A stretch of DNA of 64,000 nt, from contig NZ_SEWX01000005.1 in NCBI RefSeq assembly GCF_004307455.1, positions 1 through 64,000 on the forward strand, in the 5' to 3' direction. The notes beneath the pieces were generated by a model, which was not told the DNA's origin, did no database searches, and worked only from the letters and a program-made list of their open reading frames with translations. Source of the DNA: Aquirufa nivalisilvae (GTDB lineage: Bacteria > Bacteroidota > Bacteroidia > Cytophagales > Spirosomataceae). Each line of letters opens with the position of its first letter. The stretch's first letter is position 1. Position numbers and translations under genes: made by a program. This document shows, one piece after another, positions 53,652 to 62,186 of the stretch.

Positions 53652-56569
53652 TGTATCTTAACTGCCATTCTTATTATAGTTTGCGTTATGGGACGCTCTC
53701 TCCTGAGGCTTTGGTGGAGGCAGCTGCCGCGCAGGGGATTAAGGCCTTGGCATTGACTGACATACATCGAGTGTCGGGGATTTATGACTTTTTTCAGGCT
53801 TGTCGAGTGGCCAATATCAAGCCCGTGGTGGGGATGGAATTCAGGCAAGGGGATGCTTGTTATTATATTTGTTTGGCTAAAAATGCTGCTGGATTGGCTC
53901 AAATCAATGCTTTTGCGAGTCAACATCTATTGCATTCTAAGCCTTGGCCAGTGAGACCGCCTAGTTCGCCTGATGTGTGGACCATCTTTCCTTTGGCACG
54001 TCGAGAACAAGTCAAAAGCTTAGGCCCTCAGGAGCGCTGGGGAGTCAGAGCGAGTGATCGAAACAAATTGTGGAAAGAACAAGACTGGGCTTCTTTGGTA
54101 TGGTGTCACCCTTTTACTTTTTTGGATAAAAAGGCATTTTCCATGCACCGTTTGTTGCGGGCTATCGACCACAATGTCTTATTGAGTAAGTTGCCGCTGG
54201 AGGCACAAGCCCAAGACGATGAACGTTTGTATAGTTCAGCGGAATTAGCGGATTTTTGTGCCGACTTTCCAAGCTTGCTGGAAGAAGCTGAGCGTATCTT
54301 GGAGAGTTGTGAGTTTTCTTTTGAGTTTAAGGTTAGCAAAAATCGAAAATTATTTAGTGCTAGTCAGGAGGATGATCATGCTTTATTGACTAAGCTGGCT
54401 TATGAGGGAGTGCTTTATCGTTATCCTCATAGCTCAAAAGAAGCTAAGGAGCGTGTCAAAAAAGAGCTTCAGGTAATACGAGAATTGGCTTTTGAATCTT
54501 ATTTTTTGATTACTTGGGACATTATTCGTTATGCTCAATCGAGGGGTTACTTTCATGTGGGCAGGGGAAGTGGAGCCAATTCCATTGTGGCCTATTGTTT
54601 GGGTATTACGGATGTGGATCCCATAGAGCTGGATTTGTATTTTGAGCGATTCATTAATCCTCACCGAACGAGTCCCCCTGATTTTGATATTGATTTTTCT
54701 TGGGATGAGCGCAATGAGATTATTGATTACATCTTCAAGCGATATGGGGCGCAATATGTTTGTCTTTTGGCAACCTATGTGACTTTTCGGGATCGTTCTA
54801 TTTACAGGGAATTGGCGAAGGTCTTTGGCTTACCCAAAGCGGAGATAGATGCTTGGATAGCCCCCACGGCCGAATTGCGGCAGTCGAATTCACAGATTCA
54901 TCAATGGATTATTAAATACGGAAATCTTTTGATCGATTTTCCCAATTACCTGAGCATTCATGCAGGAGGAATTTTGATTTCGGATAGACCTCTCTCGGAC
55001 TATACCGCTTTAGAGCCAATGCCCAAGGGCTTTCCGATTTGTCAATTTGATATGTATGTAGCTGAGGAAATAGGTTTTGCGAAGTTTGATATTTTATCTC
55101 AACGAGGTTTAGGGCATATTAAAGAAGCGGTAGAGATTATACGTCAGAATCGCGGAGTTAGTGTAGACATACATCGGGTTCAGGATTTTATGCAGGACGA
55201 ACGGGTTAAAATGCAGCTAGAAAGTCATGAAACCATGGGATGTTTCTATGTGGAATCCCCCGCTATGCGTCAGCTAATTAAGAAGTTGCAGTGTTCGGAT
55301 TATTTGACTTTGGTAGCGGCTAGTTCCATCATTCGTCCAGGAGTGGCCAGTTCGGGTATGATGAAGGCCTATATCGAAAGGCATCATGCGCCGCATTCGT
55401 ATCAGCCTGTGCATCCTTTGATGGGGGAGTTGATGCAGGAGACTTATGGCGTGATGGTGTATCAAGAAGATGTGATTAAGGTGGCGCATTATTTTGCGGG
55501 TTTGAGCTTGGCGGAGGCGGATGTCTTACGTCGAGGGATGTCGGGCAAATACCGTTCTAGAGGAGAATTTGAACGTATTCGGGAGCAGTTTTTTCTGAAT
55601 TGTGCTGAAAAAGGCTATGAGGAAGCGGTGGCGAAGGAGGTATGGCGACAAATGGAGAGTTTCAGTGGTTATTCGTTCAGTAAGGCACATTCGGCCAGTT
55701 TTGCGGTGGAGAGCTATCAGAGCTTGTATTTGAAGACCTATTTCCCTTTGGAGTTCATGGTGGCAGTGATTAATAATTTTGGAGGTTTTTATCGAACAGA
55801 GTTTTATGTGCATGAGGCACGCAGGGCAGGAGGATGGGTGGAGGCACCAGAGATCAATGAGAGTGATTATTTGACTCGTTTAGATGGTCAGGTGATTTAT
55901 TTGGGTTGGATACATGTGAAGGGTTTAGAGAAAGGCTTGATTTACGAACTAGTAGCTGCTAGAAAACAGGGGGTATTTTTGTCGTGGGAGGATTTTGTTC
56001 AGCGAGTAAGTTTAAGTTTGACCCAGGCTATCATTTTAATTCGAGTAGGGGCTTTTCGGCGTTTAGGAATTGGGAAAAAGAATTTGATGTGGGAAGCTTA
56101 TGCTCGTTTTCAAGGGAAAGTGTCGGAAGTGGTAGCTTTGGAAATATTTGAAGATAGGTCGGAGATAGGAGTATTACCCACGCTGGTACATGAGCCGCTA
56201 GAAGATGCTTTTGATGAGTGGGAAATCTTGGGTTTTCCCCTTTGCTCGCCTTTTGATTTATTAGATGAATGGCCTGTTACGAGTTTGGATGCACGCTTGT
56301 TGGCCGACCGAGGTGATATTTTAGGTTACTTGGTAACCCTAAAACCTACCTGGACGAAAAAAGGGGAACGCATGTACTTTGGTTATTTTTTGGATGCACA
56401 AGGTGCCTTTTTTGACACGGTACATTTTCCTTCCGATTTAAAGAAATATGCTTTTAAGGGTGGAGGCATTTATTGGATGCAGGGGCCAGTCATGGAGGAA
56501 TTTGGTCAGCGCTCCTTGCGGGTTTTACAGATGCGTAAATTAGGCTGGAAAGCGGATCCACGGTATTAG
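53651..56569 (+). CDS. DnaE2-size DNA polymerase III alpha subunit
   Basis: A 972-residue C-family polymerase, shorter than replicative DnaE (about 1160). The PHP domain (1-85) has NCHSYYSLRYG, with the first His of the HxH pair replaced by Asn4; TDIHRVSG and VGMEF follow. The catalytic aspartates are in PDFDIDFSW and AKFDILSQRG. A helix-hairpin-helix and OB-fold complete it, but there is no tau-binding tail. DnaE2-type enzymes replicate past damage together with other factors; here the partner is DinB, translated in coupled fashion. No imuA/imuB homologue is present. It is flanked downstream by an 18-bp inverted-repeat arm that touches its end. Confidence 0.92.
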   Translation: MYLNCHSYYSLRYGTLSPEALVEAAAAQGIKALALTDIHRVSGIYDFFQACRVANIKPVVGMEFRQGDACYYICLAKNAAGLAQINAFASQHLLHSKPWPVRPPSSPDVWTIFPLARREQVKSLGPQERWGVRASDRNKLWKEQDWASLVWCHPFTFLDKKAFSMHRLLRAIDHNVLLSKLPLEAQAQDDERLYSSAELADFCADFPSLLEEAERILESCEFSFEFKVSKNRKLFSASQEDDHALLTKLAYEGVLYRYPHSSKEAKERVKKELQVIRELAFESYFLITWDIIRYAQSRGYFHVGRGSGANSIVAYCLGITDVDPIELDLYFERFINPHRTSPPDFDIDFSWDERNEIIDYIFKRYGAQYVCLLATYVTFRDRSIYRELAKVFGLPKAEIDAWIAPTAELRQSNSQIHQWIIKYGNLLIDFPNYLSIHAGGILISDRPLSDYTALEPMPKGFPICQFDMYVAEEIGFAKFDILSQRGLGHIKEAVEIIRQNRGVSVDIHRVQDFMQDERVKMQLESHETMGCFYVESPAMRQLIKKLQCSDYLTLVAASSIIRPGVASSGMMKAYIERHHAPHSYQPVHPLMGELMQETYGVMVYQEDVIKVAHYFAGLSLAEADVLRRGMSGKYRSRGEFERIREQFFLNCAEKGYEEAVAKEVWRQMESFSGYSFSKAHSASFAVESYQSLYLKTYFPLEFMVAVINNFGGFYRTEFYVHEARRAGGWVEAPEINESDYLTRLDGQVIYLGWIHVKGLEKGLIYELVAARKQGVFLSWEDFVQRVSLSLTQAIILIRVGAFRRLGIGKKNLMWEAYARFQGKVSEVVALEIFEDRSEIGVLPTLVHEPLEDAFDEWEILGFPLCSPFDLLDEWPVTSLDARLLADRGDILGYLVTLKPTWTKKGERMYFGYFLDAQGAFFDTVHFPSDLKKYAFKGGGIYWMQGPVMEEFGQRSLRVLQMRKLGWKADPRY

Positions 56570-56570
56570 T

Positions 56571-56588
56571 TAGTTATTAGGGATTAGT
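56571..56588 (+). repeat. left arm of an 18-bp perfect inverted repeat flanking a VOC gene
   Basis: TAGTTATTAGGGATTAGT begins one base after the dnaE2 stop codon (56567-56569). The same sequence in reverse complement lies at 57280-57297, at the end of the convergent SMP-30-like gene. The 56589-56747 interval beyond the arm holds no gene that I can support. Confidence 0.8.
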
Positions 56589-56747
56589 ATTGCCGCTTTT
56601 ATGCAACAATGCTATGTTTTGCATTTTTATTGCAACAACATGAGCAATCATTTCTCTATGATAAGCATTAAATAATGATACGATTATTGGATGCTAATGA
56701 AGATGAAGGGATATGTTGAATTTAGAAATAGGAAGTCATGGTATTTT

Positions 56748-57170
56748 TTAATCTTCAAGGTTGATTTTTTGATTTTCAAATTTTGTCATATCCAAATACA
56801 TAAAATCCCAAGTATGCCCGTCCAGGTCTACTATTTTTCGTACTTGCATAAAACCTTCATCAATCATCGGGAAAGGTTCTGTACCACCTGCTTTTAGTCC
56901 AGCATCGATCATTTCATGAACTTGATTTAGGCTTTTTACAGGAAGGGAGAAGCTGGCCGCTACTTGCTGTTTGATATCAGGAATACTTTTTTTGCTATAT
57001 TTTTGGAAAAGGTCATTTGACATGAGCATCACATAAATTTGTTCGCTCCAAACCATACATTTTTGCTCATCATCAGAAAACAGCGTTTTGTTGGAAAAGC
57101 CTAATTGTGCATAAAAATTCATCGATTTTTGCACATCCCTTACCGGCAAATTGATGAATATTTGCTTCAT
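56748..57170 (-). CDS. VOC family protein (glyoxalase/PhnB-like)
   Basis: A 140-residue cytoplasmic protein of the vicinal-oxygen-chelate fold. The start MKQIFINLPVRDVQKSMNFYAQLGFS and the end VDLDGHTWDFMYLDM are typical; the middle has CMVWSEQIYVMLMSNDLF. Members are metalloenzymes or drug-binding proteins; no specific function can be assigned. The gene lies between the arms of an 18-bp inverted repeat that touch the ends of both neighbours, so it may have arrived as part of an inserted segment. Confidence 0.88.
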   Translation of the reverse strand: MKQIFINLPVRDVQKSMNFYAQLGFSNKTLFSDDEQKCMVWSEQIYVMLMSNDLFQKYSKKSIPDIKQQVAASFSLPVKSLNQVHEMIDAGLKAGGTEPFPMIDEGFMQVRKIVDLDGHTWDFMYLDMTKFENQKINLED

Positions 57171-57279
57171 TTTTGAGTTGAATCAGGAGTTTGCCAATAG
57201 CTAATAAAGTCTTTGTTATGCTATCAAAGAAATGTTTAACATGCTTTAGTTATTGTATAGATAGTCGATGCACCTAAAC

Positions 57280-57297
57280 ACTAATCCCTAATAACTA
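57280..57297 (-). repeat. right arm of the 18-bp inverted repeat
   Basis: ACTAATCCCTAATAACTA. Its last three bases (57295-57297) are the stop codon TAG of the minus-strand SMP-30-like gene. It is the exact reverse complement of 56571-56588. Confidence 0.8.
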
Positions 57298-58107
57298 TTT
57301 CAGCTTATACGCCACAATCGATTTTTTGAAAAAAGTAGGGACATAGACCATGCGTTGCTCTGGGTTATAGCCAATGTCGGCCGTATTGTATTTTTTTTCA
57401 CGCGTGTCTAGCATCGTGGTTAATTTACCCGCTTGGTCCATGTAGTAAATCAAACCTGGCCAGCATGAAACCACAAAATCTCCATTGCCTACAGGCTCAA
57501 TACCATCACCACCAATTTCTGTAGTAGCAACAGGTACCAGTTTTTTATCGGCACCCGCTTTGAAAACAACGTTGGCTGTTAGCATATACAAATCATCACC
57601 TACGGCTTTAAGCCCATTAACTCCTTTGAGATCACTTAAATAGAGACTTGCTTTGCCATTTTCAATGCGGTGAACTTTTCCTAATTTGGAATCAGATACA
57701 TAGACAATGCCCTGCTTGTCAACCGTGATGTCGTTTAAGCCAGTAGCACCTTCCACCTGTATTTTAGAAGTGATTTTTCCAGTAGCTAATTGGATAGCGA
57801 CCACTTCCGAGACGTCGGCCACATATAATTGTTGCTTCCAAATCCCCATTCCTTTGGGTGCATTTAAGCCAGTGACCCATGATGCGTTCAGAATTTTACC
57901 ATTTTTATCAAGTTTGGCAATTTCACCCTTGCCATCTACGTCCCAAGGTTGACCATCAATCAGGGCAGCATAAAGGCCACCTTGGTGGTATAAAACTGAC
58001 TCAGGTACGGCGAGTGTGGTATCACTTTCCCAAACTTTTTCTAAGGTATGTTGGGCTTGTGTAGTCCAAGAAAGCAGCGCTAAGAGAGCAATAAGTAGTT
58101 TTTTCAT
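57295..58107 (-). CDS. exported SMP-30/NHL-like beta-propeller protein
   Basis: A 270-residue protein with a signal peptide (MKKLLIALLALLSWTTQAQ). The rest shows six weak repeats of the propeller type (LYHQGGLYAALIDG, GITVDKQGIVYVSDSKLGKVHRI, NGLKAVGDDLYMLTANVV, PVGNGDFVVSCWPG and so on), as in SMP-30/gluconolactonase-like and NHL proteins. No complete metal-binding site is recognised, so enzymatic activity is uncertain. The ATG at 58107 is chosen because it begins the signal peptide. The stop codon lies in an inverted-repeat arm. Confidence 0.8.
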   Translation of the reverse strand: MKKLLIALLALLSWTTQAQHTLEKVWESDTTLAVPESVLYHQGGLYAALIDGQPWDVDGKGEIAKLDKNGKILNASWVTGLNAPKGMGIWKQQLYVADVSEVVAIQLATGKITSKIQVEGATGLNDITVDKQGIVYVSDSKLGKVHRIENGKASLYLSDLKGVNGLKAVGDDLYMLTANVVFKAGADKKLVPVATTEIGGDGIEPVGNGDFVVSCWPGLIYYMDQAGKLTTMLDTREKKYNTADIGYNPEQRMVYVPTFFKKSIVAYKLK

Positions 58108-58234
58108 GATAAAAATGGATAAGTAGAATAGGAAATTTGGCAAGTAAGGCTTTCAATATACAAATTTTTGTTACACAATGTAATCAGCTAATTGGCAAAT
58201 CCATTAAAATCTACTTATTGATTACCCCAATCAC

Positions 58235-58936
58235 TTAATCTAATTTAAATACAACTCGCACTTCTGTTTCTACTAGAATCTTCTCAAATTCAATGTCAAT
58301 GGGAGGGAGGCTATCATTTTCTTGGGATGCTTTGGCGGTTTTCATTTGTATGCCCAGCATTCGGTTGTTGTATGGATTCATGAAATTGGAATTGTCTGAA
58401 ATATACAGCGCATTTCCTAGTGCTTGATTCAGCGGTTTTGTCATCGCTAAAGCTTGCATTTTGGCTTTTTTAATAGCTTTACTTTTTAAAGTTAAAAGCA
58501 GTGATTCCATATTAGCATATTCTGTTTTTTCTAAGCTGATATTGGAAATATTTATTTGCTCCAAACCCATCATTACTTTACCAGCCGTGAGGGCACTATT
58601 GACCACTAGGCTATAATTTTTACTTTTTTGAATATCTTGTTGTTTTAAAAAATACTTTTGGAAATTGCTCGATAAGTCTTTTAAAACGAGTTGCTTATCG
58701 GTGGCTATTCCCATTGATTTTAATTTGTTATTCATGTTGTTTTCTAATTCCTCTAGGGATATTTTACCTTTGGTATCTTTTTCTGAAATGGTGATATTCA
58801 GGTAAATTCTGTCAGGACTTACGAGCGTATCTACTTTGGCAGTCGTCTCTAAATGGGCTTGATCGATGAAGTTTTTTGTTTGCGACATACCGCAAAAACT
58901 GATGAACGGAAGCAGAAATAGGGCTAATTTTTTCAT
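58235..58936 (-). CDS. SIMPL domain-containing exported protein
   Basis: A 233-residue protein with a signal peptide (MKKLALFLLPFISFCGMSQ) and a SIMPL (DUF541) domain: VDTLVSPDRIYLNITISEKDTKGKISLEELENNM, then KDLSSNFQKYF, and SLLLTLKSKAIKKAKMQALAM near the C-terminus. SIMPL proteins form large oligomers in the periplasm or membrane; the function is mostly unknown, with one member linked to oxidative stress. It stands alone on the minus strand. Confidence 0.88.
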   Translation of the reverse strand: MKKLALFLLPFISFCGMSQTKNFIDQAHLETTAKVDTLVSPDRIYLNITISEKDTKGKISLEELENNMNNKLKSMGIATDKQLVLKDLSSNFQKYFLKQQDIQKSKNYSLVVNSALTAGKVMMGLEQINISNISLEKTEYANMESLLLTLKSKAIKKAKMQALAMTKPLNQALGNALYISDNSNFMNPYNNRMLGIQMKTAKASQENDSLPPIDIEFEKILVETEVRVVFKLD

Positions 58937-59053
58937 ATGACAAATAAGTATTTTAGGCGGTTAATAGATGAAGTAAAGATGATTGTGTTGATTCGATAAA
59001 GCACATCTAAGATTCTATAGAATTGAACACGGATGGGAGAACTATTAACTCCT

Positions 59054-59419
59054 TTATTTGGAAAATATTGCTTCTCCGAATGTCAACAAATTATGATCAG
59101 GGTCAAGTAAGGAAAACTCTTTTTGTCCCCAAGGTTTTGATTCTAAAGGTCCATTCGGATGGATTTTCACCTGTTTGTCTAGTAATGATTGATAAAAACC
59201 TCCTATATCTTTCGTTCTGATGTATACCTGTCCATAGTTTTCAAGTGGGTTCAAGTCTTTGAATTCGAAAAAATGGAGTTGAATTTGATCTTTTTGTAAC
59301 ATCAAATAGCCATCGTAATCCACTTGTCCCACTTCATGAAAGCCTAATTGGCTCATGTAATAATCCCTAGTGACGAATTTATTTCGCATGGGTAATTTAG
59401 GATGGATATCGGTGAGCAT
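59054..59419 (-). CDS. VOC family protein (bleomycin-resistance-like)
   Basis: A 121-residue vicinal-oxygen-chelate protein. The segments IHPKLPMRNKFVTRDYYMSQLGF, LMLQKDQIQLHFFEF, VYIRTKDIGGFYQSLL and WGQKEFSLLDPDHNLLTFGE match the bleomycin-resistance-like group, which binds rather than modifies its ligand. It lies 26 bases downstream of an SRPBCC gene and may be co-transcribed. Function not further defined. Confidence 0.88.
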   Translation of the reverse strand: MLTDIHPKLPMRNKFVTRDYYMSQLGFHEVGQVDYDGYLMLQKDQIQLHFFEFKDLNPLENYGQVYIRTKDIGGFYQSLLDKQVKIHPNGPLESKPWGQKEFSLLDPDHNLLTFGEAIFSK

Positions 59420-59445
59420 AGCTGTCAGTTTTTGAGATATGAAGT

Positions 59446-59889
59446 TTATTGATTTATCTGTAATTCTGCTAAGTAAAGAGTAAGTTTTTCGATGTTTTCT
59501 TGTTGACCTTTATCGGCCTGATGAGCTTTCACAATAATCTCATACATCTCTTCACTGTCAAATAGTAGAGACCAATCTAGTAGAACAGAATCACCTTGGT
59601 TTTCAAAGCTTACTGTGGTAATGAAATGAGGATTGAAGTGCTCAAATACGATTTTTTTATGAGGAATAATCTCTTTGAAAATACTTCGGTTCGGGTAATT
59701 GGTTCCATCGGGGCCGTGCATGGTCATTTTCCATTCTCCTTCATTTTGAAAATCCCATTGGTGAATGGTGTTGGTAAATCCTTTAGGGCCCCACCAATGA
59801 ATGAGGTGGTCTGGCACAGTCCACACTTTCCAAAGAATATCAATGGATACTGGAAGATGTGCATAGGTGCGTAATTCTCTATTTTTCAT
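59446..59889 (-). CDS. SRPBCC / AHSA1-like domain protein
   Basis: A 147-residue cytoplasmic protein with the START-like Aha1 C-terminal fold: YAHLPVSIDILWKVWTVPDHLIHWWGPKGF at the start, then GEWKMTMHGPDGTNYPNRSIFKEIIPHKKIVFEH, and the final helix ADKGQQENIEKLTLYLAEL. Such proteins bind small ligands; many are encoded with regulators or VOC proteins, as here. The specific ligand is unknown. Confidence 0.88.
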   Translation of the reverse strand: MKNRELRTYAHLPVSIDILWKVWTVPDHLIHWWGPKGFTNTIHQWDFQNEGEWKMTMHGPDGTNYPNRSIFKEIIPHKKIVFEHFNPHFITTVSFENQGDSVLLDWSLLFDSEEMYEIIVKAHQADKGQQENIEKLTLYLAELQINQ

Positions 59890-59991
59890 GTATTTAGCTA
59901 GATGAAAATGTATTCAAAAGGTAGGTTTTTTTGTGAGAATATCATGATCCATTCATCAAAATGGCAGCAAAATAGATAGAGGATGGGGCTT

Positions 59992-60657
59992 TTATGCAAA
60001 AAGTTGGATTTGATCTCCCATATTTTTGACCTTTTGGGCCTGCATACCATTGCTGTCAAATGGCTTGAAAAAGGATTTAATCTTTTCGGTCGACATGGGG
60101 TCTAACCAATCCCTTTCTTGGTCTGCAGATAGGATTAGGGGCATGCGCTTTTTAGTATTGTGAATTTCCTCCATGAGCTCATTGGCAGGAGTGGTGATGA
60201 TGGAAAAAGACGGCTCTAGCATGCTTGTTTGAGGATTATGCCAAATCGCATAGATTCCAGCCAAAGCAAAAGGACCGTTTGATTTTAAATGAACACGGTA
60301 TTCGATTTTATCTTTACCCACATGTTGCCATTCGTAAAAGCCATCCACCAGTACGAGGCAGCGTTGTTTTAAGATAGAAGGCTCAAAAGAAGGTTTTTCA
60401 AAAATGCTTTCTGATTTAGCATTTAAGGTGTTTTTGGGCAATTCTCGGGCTTGTTCGGTATTGGCCCAGGCAGGAATTAAGCCCTAAGGAATTAATTGTA
60501 TATGATCTGGTTTAGCTTGTGTGATGATTGGTAATGCAGCTCGAGTAAATCCCGAAATCTTACCTTTTTGAGCCATTGATTCATCATATTTTGCCTGTGC
60601 TTTGAACCTGTTTTCTAAAACTTTATTGGAGCTAGTTTGGTCAGTGTAGTAGCACAT
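59992..60657 (-). pseudogene. yedK: SRAP (YedK/HMCES) gene interrupted by one amber codon
   Basis: Reading from ATG at 60657 gives MCYYTDQTSSNKVLENRF with the family's catalytic Cys2, then 57 residues up to LIP, where TAG (60484-60486) stands in place of the conserved Trp of LIPWGLIPAWA. After it the frame continues as GLIPAWANTEQARELPKNTLNAKSES, GFYEW, TTPANELMEEIHNTKKRMP to the normal end at 59992. Both parts align to one SRAP protein of about 221 residues in the same frame. A single C-to-T change at 60485 (plus strand) explains the stop. SRAP crosslinks to abasic sites in single-stranded DNA. The 3' part alone (from 60441) lacks Cys2 and could not do this. Sequencing error or suppression cannot be ruled out. 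Confidence 0.88.
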
Positions 60658-60670
60658 AGGAGAAAATTGT

Positions 60671-60826
60671 AAATTATAAATGGAGAATGACGAATGGTAA
60701 ATTATCTTTCCAATTTAGTATCTTTTAATTATTAATTCTAATTGAAATATAATCCTCATTATTCTTTCATTTTTTAAGTTTCTATCTATTCATATTTTTT
60801 ATTTCACAATTCACCATTTATAATTT
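60671..60826. repeat. inverted-repeat element A, upstream of msrB
   Basis: AAATTATAAATGGAGAAT (60671-60688) is the near-exact reverse complement of ATTCACCATTTATAATTT (60809-60826), one mismatch in 18. The 120 bases between are AT-rich with no gene. The 248-base gap between the SRAP start and msrB is almost entirely this element. Confidence 0.7.
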
Positions 60827-60905
60827 GCCATTCTCCAAAGACTACTTTGTGAGTGTAATTGAAACAATCTCCATTTTTTCTCGTTATTTGTAAAAAAAAA
60901 CATTT

Positions 60906-61391
60906 ATGAAATCTCTATTTATTTCTTGTATCGTTTTTTTATGTTTTCAAGCTTGCGGTCAAAGACCCAAGGATGCTGCTCAAGCAAATATACCTATGAA
61001 AGATTTACCACATTCAGAGGCCGAATGGAAGGCCAAATTAACGCCAGACGAGTATTATATTTTACGTCAAAAAGGGACAGAAAGACCTTTTACGGGCAAG
61101 TTTTTGATGCACAGCGAAAAAGGAGTGTATACTTGCAGAGGTTGTGGTGCTCATTTATTCTCCTCCAATTCAAAATTTGATGCGCATTGTGGATGGCCAA
61201 GTTTTGATAAAGAAATTAAGGCTGGAGTGATTAAAGAAACAGTTGATAATTCACTAGGTATGCGTCGTATTGAAATAACCTGTGGAAAATGTGGTGGCCA
61301 TTTAGGTCACGTTTTCGATGATGGCCCAACCGAAACGGGTTTACGTTATTGCGTGAATTCGGTTTCTTTGAGCTTTGAAGCAAGCAAATAA
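60906..61391 (+). CDS. msrB: peptide-methionine (R)-S-oxide reductase, lipoprotein
   Basis: Repairs oxidised methionine (R form) in proteins. The N-terminus MKSLFISCIVFLCFQACGQ is a lipoprotein signal with lipobox cysteine near residue 17, so the enzyme works in the periplasm. The MsrB domain has the zinc cysteines CRGC and CGKC, HCGWPSFDKEI and the catalytic cysteine in RYCVNSVSL. The length (161 aa) fits the single-domain form. The neighbouring thioredoxin-type genes could supply its reducing power. Confidence 0.95.
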   Translation: MKSLFISCIVFLCFQACGQRPKDAAQANIPMKDLPHSEAEWKAKLTPDEYYILRQKGTERPFTGKFLMHSEKGVYTCRGCGAHLFSSNSKFDAHCGWPSFDKEIKAGVIKETVDNSLGMRRIEITCGKCGGHLGHVFDDGPTETGLRYCVNSVSLSFEASK

Positions 61392-61400
61392 AGAATGGGG

Positions 61401-61487
61401 AATTGTAAATGGTGAATGGTAAGCGTTTCGGATATCTTAATTATTCAAAATATATAATTTATCATTCACCATTTACCATTTACAATT
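61401..61487. repeat. inverted-repeat element B, between msrB and the rhodanese-thioredoxin gene
   Basis: AATTGTAAATGGTGAATGGT (61401-61420) is the reverse complement of ACCATTTACCATTTACAATT (61468-61487) with one mismatch. The right arm covers the last codons and TAA stop (61480-61482) of the minus-strand lipoprotein gene. The left arm starts 9 bases after the msrB stop. Confidence 0.75.
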
Positions 61488-62184
61488 TATCTAGTTCTTC
61501 TCTCCCAATTAACCCAACGTTTTTCCAAGTTAGTTTTCCGTTTTGGTATAGTTCCAAATAGGGAATAGCTTCAATGTTTTTGGCTTTAGCTAATTCTGGA
61601 TTTGCATCTACGTCGATTTTAATCAATTCGACGGCCCCCTTTTGATCTTTTACATAAGCTTCTAAGATGGGACTTAGTTGTTTGCAAGGGCCACACCAAG
61701 TGGCGTTATAATCAATGATAACTCGTTTCTTGCCTTTAATTTGAGTTTCAAATGCAGTCAATGTCATGCCTGCTTGTTGACTTGGAGCTCCAATTTCCGT
61801 TGATAGTGGCAAGCTGGCTGCATTCCAAGCTAAGATACCACCACCTAAATTATATACTTCTTTGAAACCCATAGAAACTAATTGTTGGGCTGCTTGAGAA
61901 GAACGACCCCCCGATAAACAATAAACATATATCGCTTTGTTTTTATCCAAAGCCTCTGCCGTTTGTTGAAATGCCTCAGAACTGATATCTGCCGAAATGG
62001 CTCCAGCAATATGTCCGCCGGCAAATTCTTCAGGAGTTCTGACATCCAATACTTGCTTTGCAGGACTAGTTTGTAGGGCTGATTGAAATTCTGTAGCACT
62101 TAGGTCTTGTAGCCCATTCCCCGCAGGCGTGGAGCAAGAGAAGAGAATTAAAGAAGTTAATAGGGAAAATAGAAGGGATTTCAT
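61480..62184 (-). CDS. rhodanese-thioredoxin fusion lipoprotein
   Basis: A 234-residue lipoprotein: the signal ends in the lipobox LILFSCSTP (Cys near residue 17). Residues about 25-130 form a rhodanese domain (FQSALQTSPAKQVLDVRTPEEFAGGHIAGAI; active cysteine in YCLSGGRS). Residues about 140-234 form a thioredoxin domain with WCGPCK. The fusion suggests transfer of sulfur or electrons between the two sites in the periplasm. The last codons and the stop lie in repeat element B. The start lies 5 bases from a run of 14 heptamer repeats. Confidence 0.93.
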   Translation of the reverse strand: MKSLLFSLLTSLILFSCSTPAGNGLQDLSATEFQSALQTSPAKQVLDVRTPEEFAGGHIAGAISADISSEAFQQTAEALDKNKAIYVYCLSGGRSSQAAQQLVSMGFKEVYNLGGGILAWNAASLPLSTEIGAPSQQAGMTLTAFETQIKGKKRVIIDYNATWCGPCKQLSPILEAYVKDQKGAVELIKIDVDANPELAKAKNIEAIPYLELYQNGKLTWKNVGLIGREELDKL

Positions 62185-62186
62185 AT

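Noticed and set aside
60484..60486. TAG read as pyrrolysine or another recoded residue
   Set aside because: The position is a conserved Trp (TGG) and a one-base change explains it; no pyrrolysine genes or recoding element are seen.
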